Shown here one piece after another: positions 1 to 8,622 of a DNA stretch of 64,000 bases (positions within the stretch are counted from its first letter, which is position 1; the number at the start of each line of letters is the position of its first letter). The stretch is from Solobacterium sp. (GTDB taxonomy: Bacteria; Bacillota_I; Bacilli_A; Erysipelotrichales; Erysipelotrichaceae), in the NCBI GenBank assembly GCA_017404505.1, contig JAFRCE010000008.1, forward strand, positions 33,039 to 97,038, given 5' to 3'. The notes under the pieces were generated by a model. The model saw only the letters and a program-made list of their open reading frames with translations, made no database searches and had not been told where the DNA came from. The position numbers and the translations under genes are program-made.

Positions 1-1
1 A

Positions 2-1333
2 TCGGTTCCCGTTGCAAAGCATGCCGGAGCATCCGTCTATGCCGGTTCTGTTGTCGAAGAAGGAAACTGTGTGGTCCGTGTGACGCGCACTGCCGGTGAA
101 AACCGTTACGACCGGATTGTCCGGATGATCGAGGAATCCGAGCGTCTGAAATCCGGTACAGAAAGACGCGCGTACAGTCTGGCTGACAGACTGGTTTCAT
201 GGTGTCTTGGCGGCAGTGTTCTAACCTGGCTGCTGAGCCAGGATGTATCGAGAGCCGTCTCCGTGCTGATGGTGGATTTCTCCTGTGCTCTGAAACTGTC
301 AATGCCGCTGAGCGTTCTTTCGGCGATGCGGGAAGCCGGACAGCATAAGATCACCGTCAAAGGCGGTAAATATATGGAAATCCTCAGCAAGGCGGATACC
401 GTGGTCTTCGATAAGACGGGAACACTTACCAATGCCTGTCCGACGGTATCCAGTGTCGTTGCTTTCCATGGTCTGGATCAGAGAGAAATGCTGCGGATCG
501 CCGCATGTCTGGAAGAGCATTTCCCGCATTCCGTAGCCAACGCAGTCGTCAGAGCCGCCCAGGAACAGGGACTGGACCATCAGGAAATGCACAGTGAAGT
601 TGAATATGTCGTCGCGCACGGAATCACATCCCGGATCGGTGAGTGCCGTGCCGTCATAGGCAGCCGTCATTTCGTATTCGAGGATGAAGGAGTAAAGATC
701 CTTCCGGAAGATCAGAAAACATTTGATGATCTGCCGGCTGACTGTTCCTGGCTGTATCTGGCCATCGGCGGTATATTATCCGCTGCCATCGGCATTCATG
801 ATCCGCTGCGTCCGGAAGCGAAAGAAACCGTCGACCTTCTGCATGAAGCAGGGATCCGCCATGTCGTCATGCTGACGGGTGACAGCCGTAATACCGCGGC
901 AGCCATTGCCGAAACCCTCGGCATCGATGATTACCGGGCCGAAGTTCTGCCGGAAGACAAAGCCGCATTCATCCGCAGTATGCAGGAGAAGGGGCAGAGT
1001 ATCATTATGATCGGTGACGGAATCAATGACGCGCCGGCATTGTCACTGGCAGATGCCGGTATCGCTGTCGGAAGCGGTGCCAGTGTTGCCCGGGAAGTGG
1101 CGGATATCACGATCGCTGCCGAGGATCTCAGAGAAATCCTGCTGCTTCGCAGACTGTCTGAGAAACTGATGAAGCGTATCGACAGGAATTATCGTTTTGT
1201 CATGGGCTTCAACGGCTGTCTGATCGCTTTGGGCGCGTTTGGTCTGCTGCCGGCTGCGACATCCGCGCTGCTCCATAACGGCTCGACGATTCTGCTCAGC
1301 ATGGACTGTCTTACACCGCTGCTGAAAAACTGA
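2..1333 (+). CDS. Heavy-metal translocating P1B-type ATPase, C-terminal part (5' end outside window)
   Basis: The reading frame is open from base 2, so the gene starts upstream. The visible part begins in the actuator domain (PVAKHAGASVYAGSVVEEG) and continues through two membrane segments to the phosphorylation site FDKTGT (Asp codon at 410). The nucleotide-binding domain follows, with MLTGDS and the hinge motif GDGINDAP, and then a C-terminal membrane pair. The protein should pump a metal cation out of the cytoplasm using ATP. The membrane metal site usually reads CPx, SPC or TPC; here it reads FSCALKLSMP (codons 278-307), with no proline beside the cysteine. The usual HP dipeptide of the N domain appears as FPHS. 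The metal cannot be named from this fragment. A shared bidirectional terminator follows the stop. Confidence 0.9.
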   Translation, partial: SVPVAKHAGASVYAGSVVEEGNCVVRVTRTAGENRYDRIVRMIEESERLKSGTERRAYSLADRLVSWCLGGSVLTWLLSQDVSRAVSVLMVDFSCALKLSMPLSVLSAMREAGQHKITVKGGKYMEILSKADTVVFDKTGTLTNACPTVSSVVAFHGLDQREMLRIAACLEEHFPHSVANAVVRAAQEQGLDHQEMHSEVEYVVAHGITSRIGECRAVIGSRHFVFEDEGVKILPEDQKTFDDLPADCSWLYLAIGGILSAAIGIHDPLRPEAKETVDLLHEAGIRHVVMLTGDSRNTAAAIAETLGIDDYRAEVLPEDKAAFIRSMQEKGQSIIMIGDGINDAPALSLADAGIAVGSGASVAREVADITIAAEDLREILLLRRLSEKLMKRIDRNYRFVMGFNGCLIALGAFGLLPAATSALLHNGSTILLSMDCLTPLLKN

Positions 1334-1354
1334 GCCGTCCGTATCAAAAAAAAG

Positions 1355-1418
1355 AAAATCCCGCCATGGCGATAACACGGCTTGCTGTTTCGTGTATCTG
1401 CTTCAGCGGGATTTTTTA
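1355..1418. terminator. Bidirectional rho-independent terminator between the P-type ATPase and pepT
   Basis: AAAATCCCGC (1355-1364) pairs with GCGGGATTTT (1406-1415), flanked by an A-run on the left and a T-run on the right. A second inner stem (ATAACACG with CGTGTAT) lies in the loop. It lies between two convergent genes and can serve both. Confidence 0.85.
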
Positions 1419-1424
1419 TATTAT

Positions 1425-2666
1425 TCAGTTCTGAGAATAGATTTCGCAAAGACGGATCAGGATCTCGACATTCTTTTCCATCGACTGCACCGGAACATAC
1501 TCGAAACGTCCATGGGCATTTTCGTAGCCGGCGGAAAGATTCGGACAGGGCAGACCGCGGTGGGAAAGAGCGGAACCGTCGGTGCCGCCGCGGAAGGCCA
1601 GACTGTGCGGTTCGACACCGCAGTCGCTGATCGCCTGCTTCAGGTAATCGATCATATATGGTACAGTGTCGATGACTTCCTTTATACTGCGGTATGTTTC
1701 ATTGATCGTCAGAGTGACCATGCCTTCGCCGTATTTGCGGTTCAGTTCATCTGTTACCTTGCGCAGGTATTCCTCACGGATCTCAAACTGCACGGAGCTG
1801 TGGTCACGGATGATCAGACGCAGTCTTGCTTCCTCGCAGGAAGCATTGCAGCTGACGACATGGAAGAATCCTTCCCGGCCGTCGGTGTACTGCGGCTTCT
1901 CGTAAGGCGGCAGGGCGGACATGAATTCGTTGGCGATATCGACCGCGTTTTTCATGATGCCCTTGGCTGTGCCGGTATGAACGCTGATACCTTTGATTTC
2001 GACAATGGCTTCCGAAGCGTTGAATGTTTCGTCTTCGTAGTAGCCAAGATAATCGCCGTCCAGCGTATAGGCGACCGGTGAGCCGAAACGCTCAAGATCC
2101 AGGTCTCTTGCCAGGCCGCCGACTTCCTCGTCAGGCGTGAACGCGAGAGAAATCTGACCGTGTTTTACTTCCGGGTGACGGCAGTAATACTCCGCCATGG
2201 TCATGATGGCCGCGATACTTGCTTTATCGTCACCGCCCAGCAGTGTCGTGCCGTCGGTCAGGACAAGGTCCTGGTGCAGATAATTCTTCAGATTCGGAAA
2301 GTCACTGACTTTCATGACGATGTTCTTTTCCTCGTTCAGAACAATGTCACGGCCGTCATAGTCTTTCAGAAGCCATGGCTTTACATCGGTTCCGGAAGCG
2401 TCCGGGGCCGTATCCATGTGGGCGACAAAGCCGACTTTCAGACTTTCGTGATCGAGATTGGAAGGCAGGATGCCGTAGACAACGCACTTGTCTTCGTCGA
2501 GCCAGACATTGCTGACACCGATTTCTTCCATTTCTTCTTTCAGGATACGGGCGAGGTCAAACTGTTTGGCGGTGGTCGGAACACAGCTGACGCCGTTTGC
2601 CGACTGGGTGTCGACTTTCGCATAGCGCATCAGACGTTCGAGAACACCTTGATAGAATTCACTCAT
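1425..2666 (-). CDS. pepT: Peptidase T (tripeptidase, M20 family)
   Basis: This 413-residue protein matches the usual length of PepT, a cytoplasmic di-zinc aminopeptidase that removes the N-terminal residue of tripeptides. The metal-binding motifs are visible in order: VAHMDTAPD, then TLLGGDDKASIAA, then PDEEVGG, with the C-terminal block GGTDGSALSHRGLPCPN followed by NAHGRFEYVP. The start is ATG at 2666, preceded on the minus strand by GGAGAAAATACAGTT. It is transcribed divergently from the thymidine kinase gene. With pepF further on, it indicates active peptide use. Confidence 0.95.
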   Translation of the reverse strand: MSEFYQGVLERLMRYAKVDTQSANGVSCVPTTAKQFDLARILKEEMEEIGVSNVWLDEDKCVVYGILPSNLDHESLKVGFVAHMDTAPDASGTDVKPWLLKDYDGRDIVLNEEKNIVMKVSDFPNLKNYLHQDLVLTDGTTLLGGDDKASIAAIMTMAEYYCRHPEVKHGQISLAFTPDEEVGGLARDLDLERFGSPVAYTLDGDYLGYYEDETFNASEAIVEIKGISVHTGTAKGIMKNAVDIANEFMSALPPYEKPQYTDGREGFFHVVSCNASCEEARLRLIIRDHSSVQFEIREEYLRKVTDELNRKYGEGMVTLTINETYRSIKEVIDTVPYMIDYLKQAISDCGVEPHSLAFRGGTDGSALSHRGLPCPNLSAGYENAHGRFEYVPVQSMEKNVEILIRLCEIYSQN

Positions 2667-2692
2667 AACTGTATTTTCTCCTACTGGTGGAA

Positions 2693-2701
2693 ATTATAGC
2701 A
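2693..2701 (-). promoter_or_regulatory. Candidate extended -10 promoter for pepT
   Basis: On the minus strand the sequence reads TGCTATAAT, a perfect -10 hexamer with the extended TGn element, 27 bases before the pepT start. No good -35 is visible. The same TGCTATAAT string precedes three other genes in this window. Confidence 0.5.
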
Positions 2702-2738
2702 CAGATGGTAAAATGGTTCTGTCTAAGAGGAAGTGTAT

Positions 2739-3323
2739 ATGGCGAAACTATATTTTTATTATGGCGCGATGGGAAGTTCCAAGACAGCCAATGCCCTGAT
2801 GGCGCAGTACAACTACATCGAACGTGGCCAGAAAGCTCTGCTTGCGAAAACCAACATCGATACCAGGGACGGAAGTCATATCATCCGCTCCCGCATCGGT
2901 CTTTCCAAGGAATGCAGCCTGCTTTCCGATGTCTGTGCGATGAGCGATGATGAAATCGAAAAATATGACGCCCTGATTGTCGATGAGATCCAGTTTGCGA
3001 CAAAAGAACAGATCGACCATCTGGCATATATCGTAGATTACCTGGACGTTCCGGTGCTGTGCTACGGTCTGCGCACCGATTTCCAGCTCAATCTCTTTGA
3101 AGGCAGTGCCAGACTCATGGCAATCGCCGACAATATCAAGGAAGTCAAGACGATCTGCTGGTGCGGACGCAAAGCGACATGCAATGCCCGCTATAACAAA
3201 AACGGCATTGTCAGAGAGGGCAGTCAGGTCATGCTCGGCGCCAACGACGAATATATCGCTCTCTGCCGGAAACATTTTCTGGAAGGTAATCTTTACGGAC
3301 CTGAGAAGACGGAAAAAGAGTAA
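2739..3323 (+). CDS. tdk: Thymidine kinase, type II (TK1 family)
   Basis: The 194-residue protein starts at ATG 2739 behind an AAGAGGA ribosome-binding site; an in-frame GTG at 2733 is less well spaced. It phosphorylates thymidine to dTMP in the salvage pathway. The P-loop is GAMGSSKT (residues 9-16), the Walker B-like motif is IVDEIQF, and the zinc-ribbon cysteines are in CWCG and CRKH. The length is normal for bacterial TK1-type enzymes. The gene stands alone, divergent from pepT, and is followed by a hairpin terminator. Confidence 0.95.
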   Translation: MAKLYFYYGAMGSSKTANALMAQYNYIERGQKALLAKTNIDTRDGSHIIRSRIGLSKECSLLSDVCAMSDDEIEKYDALIVDEIQFATKEQIDHLAYIVDYLDVPVLCYGLRTDFQLNLFEGSARLMAIADNIKEVKTICWCGRKATCNARYNKNGIVREGSQVMLGANDEYIALCRKHFLEGNLYGPEKTEKE

Positions 3324-3386
3324 AAAGCCTGCCGGGCAGTATAAAACAAATAACATAGCAGTCATATCCGGCATTATGACAGTGAA

Positions 3387-3425
3387 AGCGGATGAAATTC
3401 AGCAGAGAATCTTATCCGTTTTTTG
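3387..3425 (+). terminator. Terminator downstream of thymidine kinase
   Basis: CGGAT at 3388-3392 and ATCCG at 3414-3418 are the ends of a longer imperfect stem (through GAAATTC / GAATCTT), followed by TTTTTTG. The rest of the 3324-3596 gap holds no gene I can support; its last part is the promoter region of the next operon. Confidence 0.6.
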
Positions 3426-3485
3426 TTTCGACCTGAGATATATCAAATCCAACCCGGATCAGCAGGTGAAATGCTTCGTTCATTC

Positions 3486-3539
3486 TTGCTATCTGCGGGA
3501 ATTGGAACATAATATAAGAGGCGGTTAGTAATAACTAAC
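3486..3539 (+). promoter_or_regulatory. Promoter and palindromic operator-like site for the methyltransferase operon
   Basis: TTGCTA (3486-3491), a 16-base spacer and CATAAT (3508-3513) form a plausible promoter. Just downstream, at the expected transcription start, is the perfect inverted repeat GTTAGT-AATA-ACTAAC (3524-3539). A palindrome of this size overlapping the start site is typical of TetR/MarR-type repressor operators. No regulator gene lies beside it, so the repressor is inferred. Confidence 0.5.
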
Positions 3540-3596
3540 ATTTAGTTTTCCGTTGTTTGTGCGGAAAATCCCTAGCTGGGAAAGGAACAAAAGCAT

Positions 3597-4403
3597 ATGA
3601 GTAAGTTTAAAGGTGTCACGGATACCCTGTACATCCCTCTGACGGCCCGGATCTATGTGTCCGAGCACTTCCCTGAATATTTCCGGGATGACATGGCTGT
3701 GTCTCTGAAAAGCGAAATACCCTATGAAGAAATCGCGTCGAAGTCCAGCGAATACTTCCAGATGGCCGGTGCATGCCGCTTCTATAACACGGATCAGATG
3801 ATCAGATCGTTTATCAGCCGGCATGAGAAATGCAATATCGTCAATATCGGCTGTGGTCTGGAAACCGCTTATTTCCGGATCAAACCGCATCCCGAAAAGG
3901 CAGTCTTCTATGAAATGGATCTGCCGGAAGTCATAGAAACAAGGCGCAGAGTATTTGGGACCAGCGAAAATGAAATCCTGATTCCCGGCGATATGTTTGA
4001 TTTTGCCTGGGCAGAAAGCATTGACAGGAATCTGCCTTCCCTGGTCACGGTGATCGGCGTCTTCCAGTATTTTGAGGCAGAAAAGGTCATCGGTTTCCTG
4101 AAACAGCTGAAAGAGACCTTTCCGGATGTGGAGGTGATCTTCGATGCCATGACCGGAAAGGCAATTAGATATGCCAACGACTATATCAGAAAAACCGGCA
4201 ACAACGATGCCGAACTGCATTTCAGTGCCGACAGCGGCCAAAGCGTGGCAGAACGATGCGGTATGAAGCTGGTTGAGGAACGTCCTTTCTTCGGTGCCGC
4301 CCGAAAGCAGCTGAAGAAGAAACTCAGACTTTATACCCGTATCGCCATGAAGGTCGTGGATGAAAGCGGCAGACGCGGATTCCTTGTGCACCTGAAAGGA
4401 TAA
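3597..4403 (+). CDS. Leucine carboxyl methyltransferase-like (TcmP/PPM family) O-methyltransferase
   Basis: The 268-residue protein resembles the LCM-type class of SAM-dependent methyltransferases. The N-terminal helical part is followed by the SAM-binding glycine motif VNIGCGLETAYFRI (about residues 82-95) and an acidic motif in YEMDLPEVIETRR that would hold the SAM ribose. Members methylate carboxylates or small metabolites; the substrate here is unknown. It starts at ATG 3597 and is the first gene of a three-gene operon with a START-like protein and an esterase, behind the palindromic site at 3524-3539. Confidence 0.8.
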   Translation: MSKFKGVTDTLYIPLTARIYVSEHFPEYFRDDMAVSLKSEIPYEEIASKSSEYFQMAGACRFYNTDQMIRSFISRHEKCNIVNIGCGLETAYFRIKPHPEKAVFYEMDLPEVIETRRRVFGTSENEILIPGDMFDFAWAESIDRNLPSLVTVIGVFQYFEAEKVIGFLKQLKETFPDVEVIFDAMTGKAIRYANDYIRKTGNNDAELHFSADSGQSVAERCGMKLVEERPFFGAARKQLKKKLRLYTRIAMKVVDESGRRGFLVHLKG

Positions 4404-4419
4404 AAAGGAGACACAAAGT

Positions 4420-4950
4420 ATGATCATATTAACAGAAAGCGTAAACATTCCGGCTCCGTATGAAGCGCTGGAGGCATGGGTCAGGAATTTCCGGGAGGAA
4501 TTTGTAAAGTGGAGTCCGTACCACATTGAGTGTGATATGTATGACGGAGGATATCAGGTCGGAAACAGGATCCGGTTCAGAGAAATCGTTATGACTCTGG
4601 ATTACAACGTGAGCGGGACCATTACGGAATGTGAACAGGACCAGGATCATTTCCGCATTGTATTTCAAAGTGACAGGAAGACTGCGTTCATCACGTTCGA
4701 AGGACAGAGAACCGAAACAGGCTGCCGCTTTTCACACACCGAGGCTTTCGGCATGAAAACGCCGGTTATCGGACCAATCATGAACTTTCTCATCTTCAAG
4801 GTTTTTTTCAGAAAGATGGCCAACTGGCAGCTGATCCGGGATGACATGATCCTGGACAACCGATATCTGACGGAAATACTTACGGAAGGAAAATATCCGG
4901 ACAGAATCCCGCTTGAGAAGCTGCTGGCAGGTATTGAAGCAGCATCGTAA
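4420..4950 (+). CDS. SRPBCC (START-like) domain protein
   Basis: This 176-residue protein starts at ATG 4420 after an AAAAGGAG site, 16 bases after the methyltransferase stop. The pattern fits the SRPBCC helix-grip fold: a first strand with NIPAPYEALEAWV, a central WSPYHIECDMYDGGYQVGN segment, several beta strands and a long C-terminal helix (FRKMANWQLIRDD). Such proteins bind a hydrophobic ligand in a central cavity. The ligand and reaction are unknown. Being between a methyltransferase and an esterase suggests a shared lipophilic substrate. Confidence 0.7.
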   Translation: MIILTESVNIPAPYEALEAWVRNFREEFVKWSPYHIECDMYDGGYQVGNRIRFREIVMTLDYNVSGTITECEQDQDHFRIVFQSDRKTAFITFEGQRTETGCRFSHTEAFGMKTPVIGPIMNFLIFKVFFRKMANWQLIRDDMILDNRYLTEILTEGKYPDRIPLEKLLAGIEAAS

Positions 4951-4961
4951 GGACAAATCCT

Positions 4962-5885
4962 ATGACATTGAAATATGAGTTACTGAAGCGGCTGGTAAAA
5001 GCTGCGAATATCAAAAAGATGTGGACCGGTATGAGCACGGAAGAACTGCTGGAAAACCGCCGGCGCCAAAACGCAAAGAACCGTATTCCGGATCTGAAAG
5101 ACGATGCGTTTGATATCAGCCGTATCGAAATCATGGACTGTCCGGTGTTGAAACTGATCCACAGGAAAAGAACAGAACAGGCCAATCTTTTCCTGATCGG
5201 CGGCGGCATGATCAGCGCTCCCCGGCCCGGTTTTATCAAAAAAGCACTTCAATTCGCCAGAGAAACGGGACTGGATGTGTATGTGCCGTATTATCCGCTG
5301 TGCACGGACTACCCGCTGAGCAGAGCCTATGAAATGATCCATGCGACCTACCGGATGATGCTGGGTGAGTACCGGGCGGAGAATATCTCGGTTCTTGGAA
5401 CATCTTCCGGCGGTAACCTGGCGCTTGGCATGGTGCCGTATATCAACGACGGCCATGATGATACGCCAGTGCCCGGCTACATCATGGCGATCTCTCCGGG
5501 TACCTGCGTAGATACGGACGATGAATGGCAGCGGATGCTGGAGCTGGATAAAAAGGACGTGGCCATCCCGGCTCAGTATATGAAGACAGCAGCGGAAATC
5601 ATGCGGCATGGCGATGACAGTGTGCCGGATTACATGATCTGGCTGCAGAAGGGAGACTTTACGGACTGTCCGAAGACTACATTTATCTACGGCAGTGACG
5701 AGACTCTCTATGCCTGTGCGCCTTCCTTTGAAGCCGCCATGCGGAAATACGGCGTCGATTACGAGATGGTCGTCGGGGAAGGGATGTTTCACTGCTATCC
5801 TGTTTTCCCGATCTGCAAAGAAGCAAAAGAAGGCTGGGACCTGATGATACGGATGATGAAAAAAGGACATGGGATCCGCAGCTGA
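4962..5885 (+). CDS. Alpha/beta hydrolase, hormone-sensitive-lipase-like esterase
   Basis: The 307-residue protein has the layout of HSL-type carboxylesterases. An oxyanion-hole stretch IGGGM replaces the common HGGG. The nucleophile elbow is GTSSG with Ser148. The catalytic Asp is probably in YGSDETLYA and the His in GMFHCYPV. No signal peptide is visible, so it is cytoplasmic. It is the last gene of the methyltransferase-SRPBCC operon (11-base gap) and is followed by a terminator. The natural ester is not known. Confidence 0.85.
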   Translation: MTLKYELLKRLVKAANIKKMWTGMSTEELLENRRRQNAKNRIPDLKDDAFDISRIEIMDCPVLKLIHRKRTEQANLFLIGGGMISAPRPGFIKKALQFARETGLDVYVPYYPLCTDYPLSRAYEMIHATYRMMLGEYRAENISVLGTSSGGNLALGMVPYINDGHDDTPVPGYIMAISPGTCVDTDDEWQRMLELDKKDVAIPAQYMKTAAEIMRHGDDSVPDYMIWLQKGDFTDCPKTTFIYGSDETLYACAPSFEAAMRKYGVDYEMVVGEGMFHCYPVFPICKEAKEGWDLMIRMMKKGHGIRS

Positions 5886-5961
5886 TTCTGATCCGCTATA
5901 AAATAAAAGGCGCAGCCTGGAAAAGGTCTGCACCGTTGTTGTTAAGAAATAGATATAGAGT

Positions 5962-5988
5962 CTGTCTGAACACTCAGACGGCTTTTTA
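5962..5988 (+). terminator. Terminator of the methyltransferase operon
   Basis: GTCTGA (5964-5969) and TCAGAC (5974-5979), extended by outer wobble and GC pairs, enclose a 4-base loop and are followed by CTTTTTATTT. It overlaps the end of the convergent DUF1846 gene by a few bases. Confidence 0.75.
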
Positions 5989-7473
5989 TTTCGGATGATA
6001 GAGTTTTTTCTGCTGGTAGACCGGATCGAAGGTGACATTGACACCGAGCTTGCGGAAGACATTGGCGTCTTCCAGCGGCAGGATGACGGTGGAGTGGGCT
6101 TCCGATCCGCGCAGTTTGCTGAGCTGTGCCATTGCCTTTGCGGCATTCGGGTTTGTCTTGGCGGTGATGGCCAGGGCGATCAGCAGTTCGTCACTGTGGA
6201 GACGCGGATTATGATTGCCGAGGTTGTTGATCTTGAGATCCTGGATCGGTGTGACATATTCCGGTTCGATCAGGTGGACATCCTTCGCGATACCGCCGAG
6301 CGCTTTGATGGAATTGATGATGACAGCGGCAGACGGTCCGAACAGAGACGATGTCTTGCCGGTTACGATGCGTCCGTCCGGCAGTTCGAGAGCCATAGCC
6401 GGCGCGCCGGTGTCATGGTTCTTGTTACGGGCCACCAGAACGACGTCACGGTCAGCTTCGGTAACACCGGCTTCGTTCATCAGCAGCTTGATCTTATCGA
6501 GAGAACTCTGGGGAACCTTATCGTTGAACAGATCCGCCTGGGTCTGGAAATAGCGGCGGATGATTTCTTCCTTGGACGCTTCCTCGGCGGCTTCCTCATC
6601 GACGATGCAGAAGCCAACCATGTTGACCCCCATGTCGGTCGGTGAACGGTAGGGTGAAACGGTCAGGATCCTTTCGATAATGCGGTTGAGTACCGGGAAG
6701 ATCTCAATGTCGCGGTTATAATTGACGGCTGTCTTGCCGTAGGCTTCCAGATGGTACGGGTCGATCATGTTGATGTCGTCAAGATCGGCAGTTGCGGCTT
6801 CATAGGCCAGATTGACCGGATGATGCAGCGGCAGGTTCCAGACCGGGAATGTCTCGAATTTGGCATAACCGGAACGGATGCCGTTGGCATTGTCATGGTA
6901 GAGCTGGGAAATGCAGGTTGCCATTTTGCCGGATCCCGGACCGGGCGCGGTCACGACGATCAGGTTGCGTTCGGTCTGCACATACTGGTTGCGGCCGAGA
7001 CCTTCCGGCGAAACGATGAAGTCGACATCGGTCGGATAGCCTTTGATCGGATAGTGCAGATAGCTCTTGATACCAAAGTGATGCAGCTGGGAGCGGAAGG
7101 AATCCACTGCCGTCTGATGGGTATACTGGGTAATGACGACGGAGCCGACATACAGATCGAGGGACCGCAGCGTGTCAACCAGACGGAATACTTCCTGGTC
7201 GTAGCTGATGCCGAGGTCGCCGCGGGCTTTGGCATGCTCGATATCGTTGGCGTTAATGCATATGATCAGTTCAACTTCATTTTTCAGTTCGGTCAGCAGT
7301 TTGATTTTGTTGTTGGGATCATATCCGGGCAGGACACGTGAGGCGTGAAAGTCTTCAAACATTTTGCCGCCGAATTCCATGTAAAGCTTGCCGTCAAACA
7401 TGGCGATCCGTTCCAGGATCTTGTCCCTTTGCAACTGCAGATATTTTTCAGAGTCAAACGCTTTTCTTTTCAT
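5986..7473 (-). CDS. DUF1846 family protein
   Basis: At 495 residues this is a full-length DUF1846 protein, a conserved family in Firmicutes with no established biochemical role. The start [18 protein letters not shown], the block YIYD-like [20 protein letters not shown] and the P-loop-like string [13 protein letters not shown] are characteristic; the last suggests nucleotide binding. The start ATG at 7473 is preceded on the minus strand by AGGGAGATTTCGTTT. It is a single gene, divergent from the YjbR-like gene. Confidence 0.9.
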   Translation of the reverse strand: MKRKAFDSEKYLQLQRDKILERIAMFDGKLYMEFGGKMFEDFHASRVLPGYDPNNKIKLLTELKNEVELIICINANDIEHAKARGDLGISYDQEVFRLVDTLRSLDLYVGSVVITQYTHQTAVDSFRSQLHHFGIKSYLHYPIKGYPTDVDFIVSPEGLGRNQYVQTERNLIVVTAPGPGSGKMATCISQLYHDNANGIRSGYAKFETFPVWNLPLHHPVNLAYEAATADLDDINMIDPYHLEAYGKTAVNYNRDIEIFPVLNRIIERILTVSPYRSPTDMGVNMVGFCIVDEEAAEEASKEEIIRRYFQTQADLFNDKVPQSSLDKIKLLMNEAGVTEADRDVVLVARNKNHDTGAPAMALELPDGRIVTGKTSSLFGPSAAVIINSIKALGGIAKDVHLIEPEYVTPIQDLKINNLGNHNPRLHSDELLIALAITAKTNPNAAKAMAQLSKLRGSEAHSTVILPLEDANVFRKLGVNVTFDPVYQQKKLYHPK

Positions 7474-7554
7474 AAACGAAATCTCCCTTGGGAAAGTATA
7501 TCAGAAACCATCCAAAATGAGAAATTATAGTAAGATATTTTTCAGGAGTACACA

Positions 7555-8622
7555 ATGAGACTTGAACAGGAACTGCTGATGCAGAGATTTCCGGATTTCA
7601 CAAAACTGCTTTCCTTCGGATTCGTCCGACAGGAAGATGCTTTCGTTTACACCGCTTCCATCGGGGAAGGTGCTTTTCACGTCCGTCTCGCCATCAATGA
7701 GAAGGGTGTGATGGATGCCCATGTCACGGATGTGCAGACAGACGAAGAATATGTGCAGATCCGGCTGGCTGGCCGGCGCGGTTCCTATGCCGCCAGCATT
7801 CGTCAGGAATATCTCGACATCCTGGAGGAAATCGCCCGTTCGTGTTATGATCCGATTCCTTATTTACTTCCGCAGTCATACCGGACAGCGGAAATGATCC
7901 TGCACAATTACGGCCAGCAGCCGGAAACAGGACGCCTGCGCCGCCGGGAATGTCATTTCTTCGGTCAGGACAGCAGCCGACGTTACGCCCTCATCGGACC
8001 AGTCGATCTTTCTGTTTACGGACAGGAAGGCCAGGGTGAGATCCTGGAAGTCCGCTGTGAGCAGGAAGAAAGAGAGGCGTATCTGCAGAAGAGCGGTTTT
8101 GTCAGACCGTATTTCATGAAGCAAGATCACTGGATCGGCATCCTGATGGATGAATCCCAGGATGATCAGCTGATTTCTTCCCTGCTGGAAAAAAGCCGCC
8201 GGATCGCCGAAGGGAAGAACGCGCTCAGCGGTCTTATCCGAGAATGGGTCTATCCGGCCAATCCGAAGTACTTCGATCTGGATCATGGTTTTTCAGTTTC
8301 CGATCAGCTGTACTGGAAACAGAGTTCCAAAGTGCGGATCGGTGATCTGATCTATATCTACTACGGCATGCCGTTCGGTGAGATCCGCTATCTATGCGAA
8401 GTCAGTGAGTGTGATATCGTCAATACGGCTCCGGATGACGGCGGGATCCGCTCGGAAACTCTGATGCGTATCCGCCGCCTGAAATTCTTTGACGGCCATC
8501 TGCTGAACCGGGCTTTGCTGAAGAAATACGGCTTCACCAATTTCCGCGGACCGCGGTACATGAGCAAGGAACTGAAAGTGAAGATCTGTGAATTATACGA
8601 GATGAAAGAGGACATGCAATGA
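7555..8622 (+). CDS. YjbR/MmcQ-like N-terminal domain fused to an EVE/PUA-like C-terminal domain
   Basis: Residues about 1-110 match the MmcQ/YjbR pattern (KLLSFGFVRQEDAFVYT, then EEYVQIRLAGRRGSYAASI, then QEYLDILEEIA). The last 130 residues (HGFSVSDQLYWKQS, VRIGDLIYIYYG, then RYLCEVSE) look like a beta-barrel of the EVE/PUA type that binds modified bases or nucleic acid. The exact function is unknown; the domain reading rests on pattern only. The stop overlaps the pepF start as ATGA, so the two are translationally coupled. Confidence 0.65.
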   Translation: MRLEQELLMQRFPDFTKLLSFGFVRQEDAFVYTASIGEGAFHVRLAINEKGVMDAHVTDVQTDEEYVQIRLAGRRGSYAASIRQEYLDILEEIARSCYDPIPYLLPQSYRTAEMILHNYGQQPETGRLRRRECHFFGQDSSRRYALIGPVDLSVYGQEGQGEILEVRCEQEEREAYLQKSGFVRPYFMKQDHWIGILMDESQDDQLISSLLEKSRRIAEGKNALSGLIREWVYPANPKYFDLDHGFSVSDQLYWKQSSKVRIGDLIYIYYGMPFGEIRYLCEVSECDIVNTAPDDGGIRSETLMRIRRLKFFDGHLLNRALLKKYGFTNFRGPRYMSKELKVKICELYEMKEDMQ

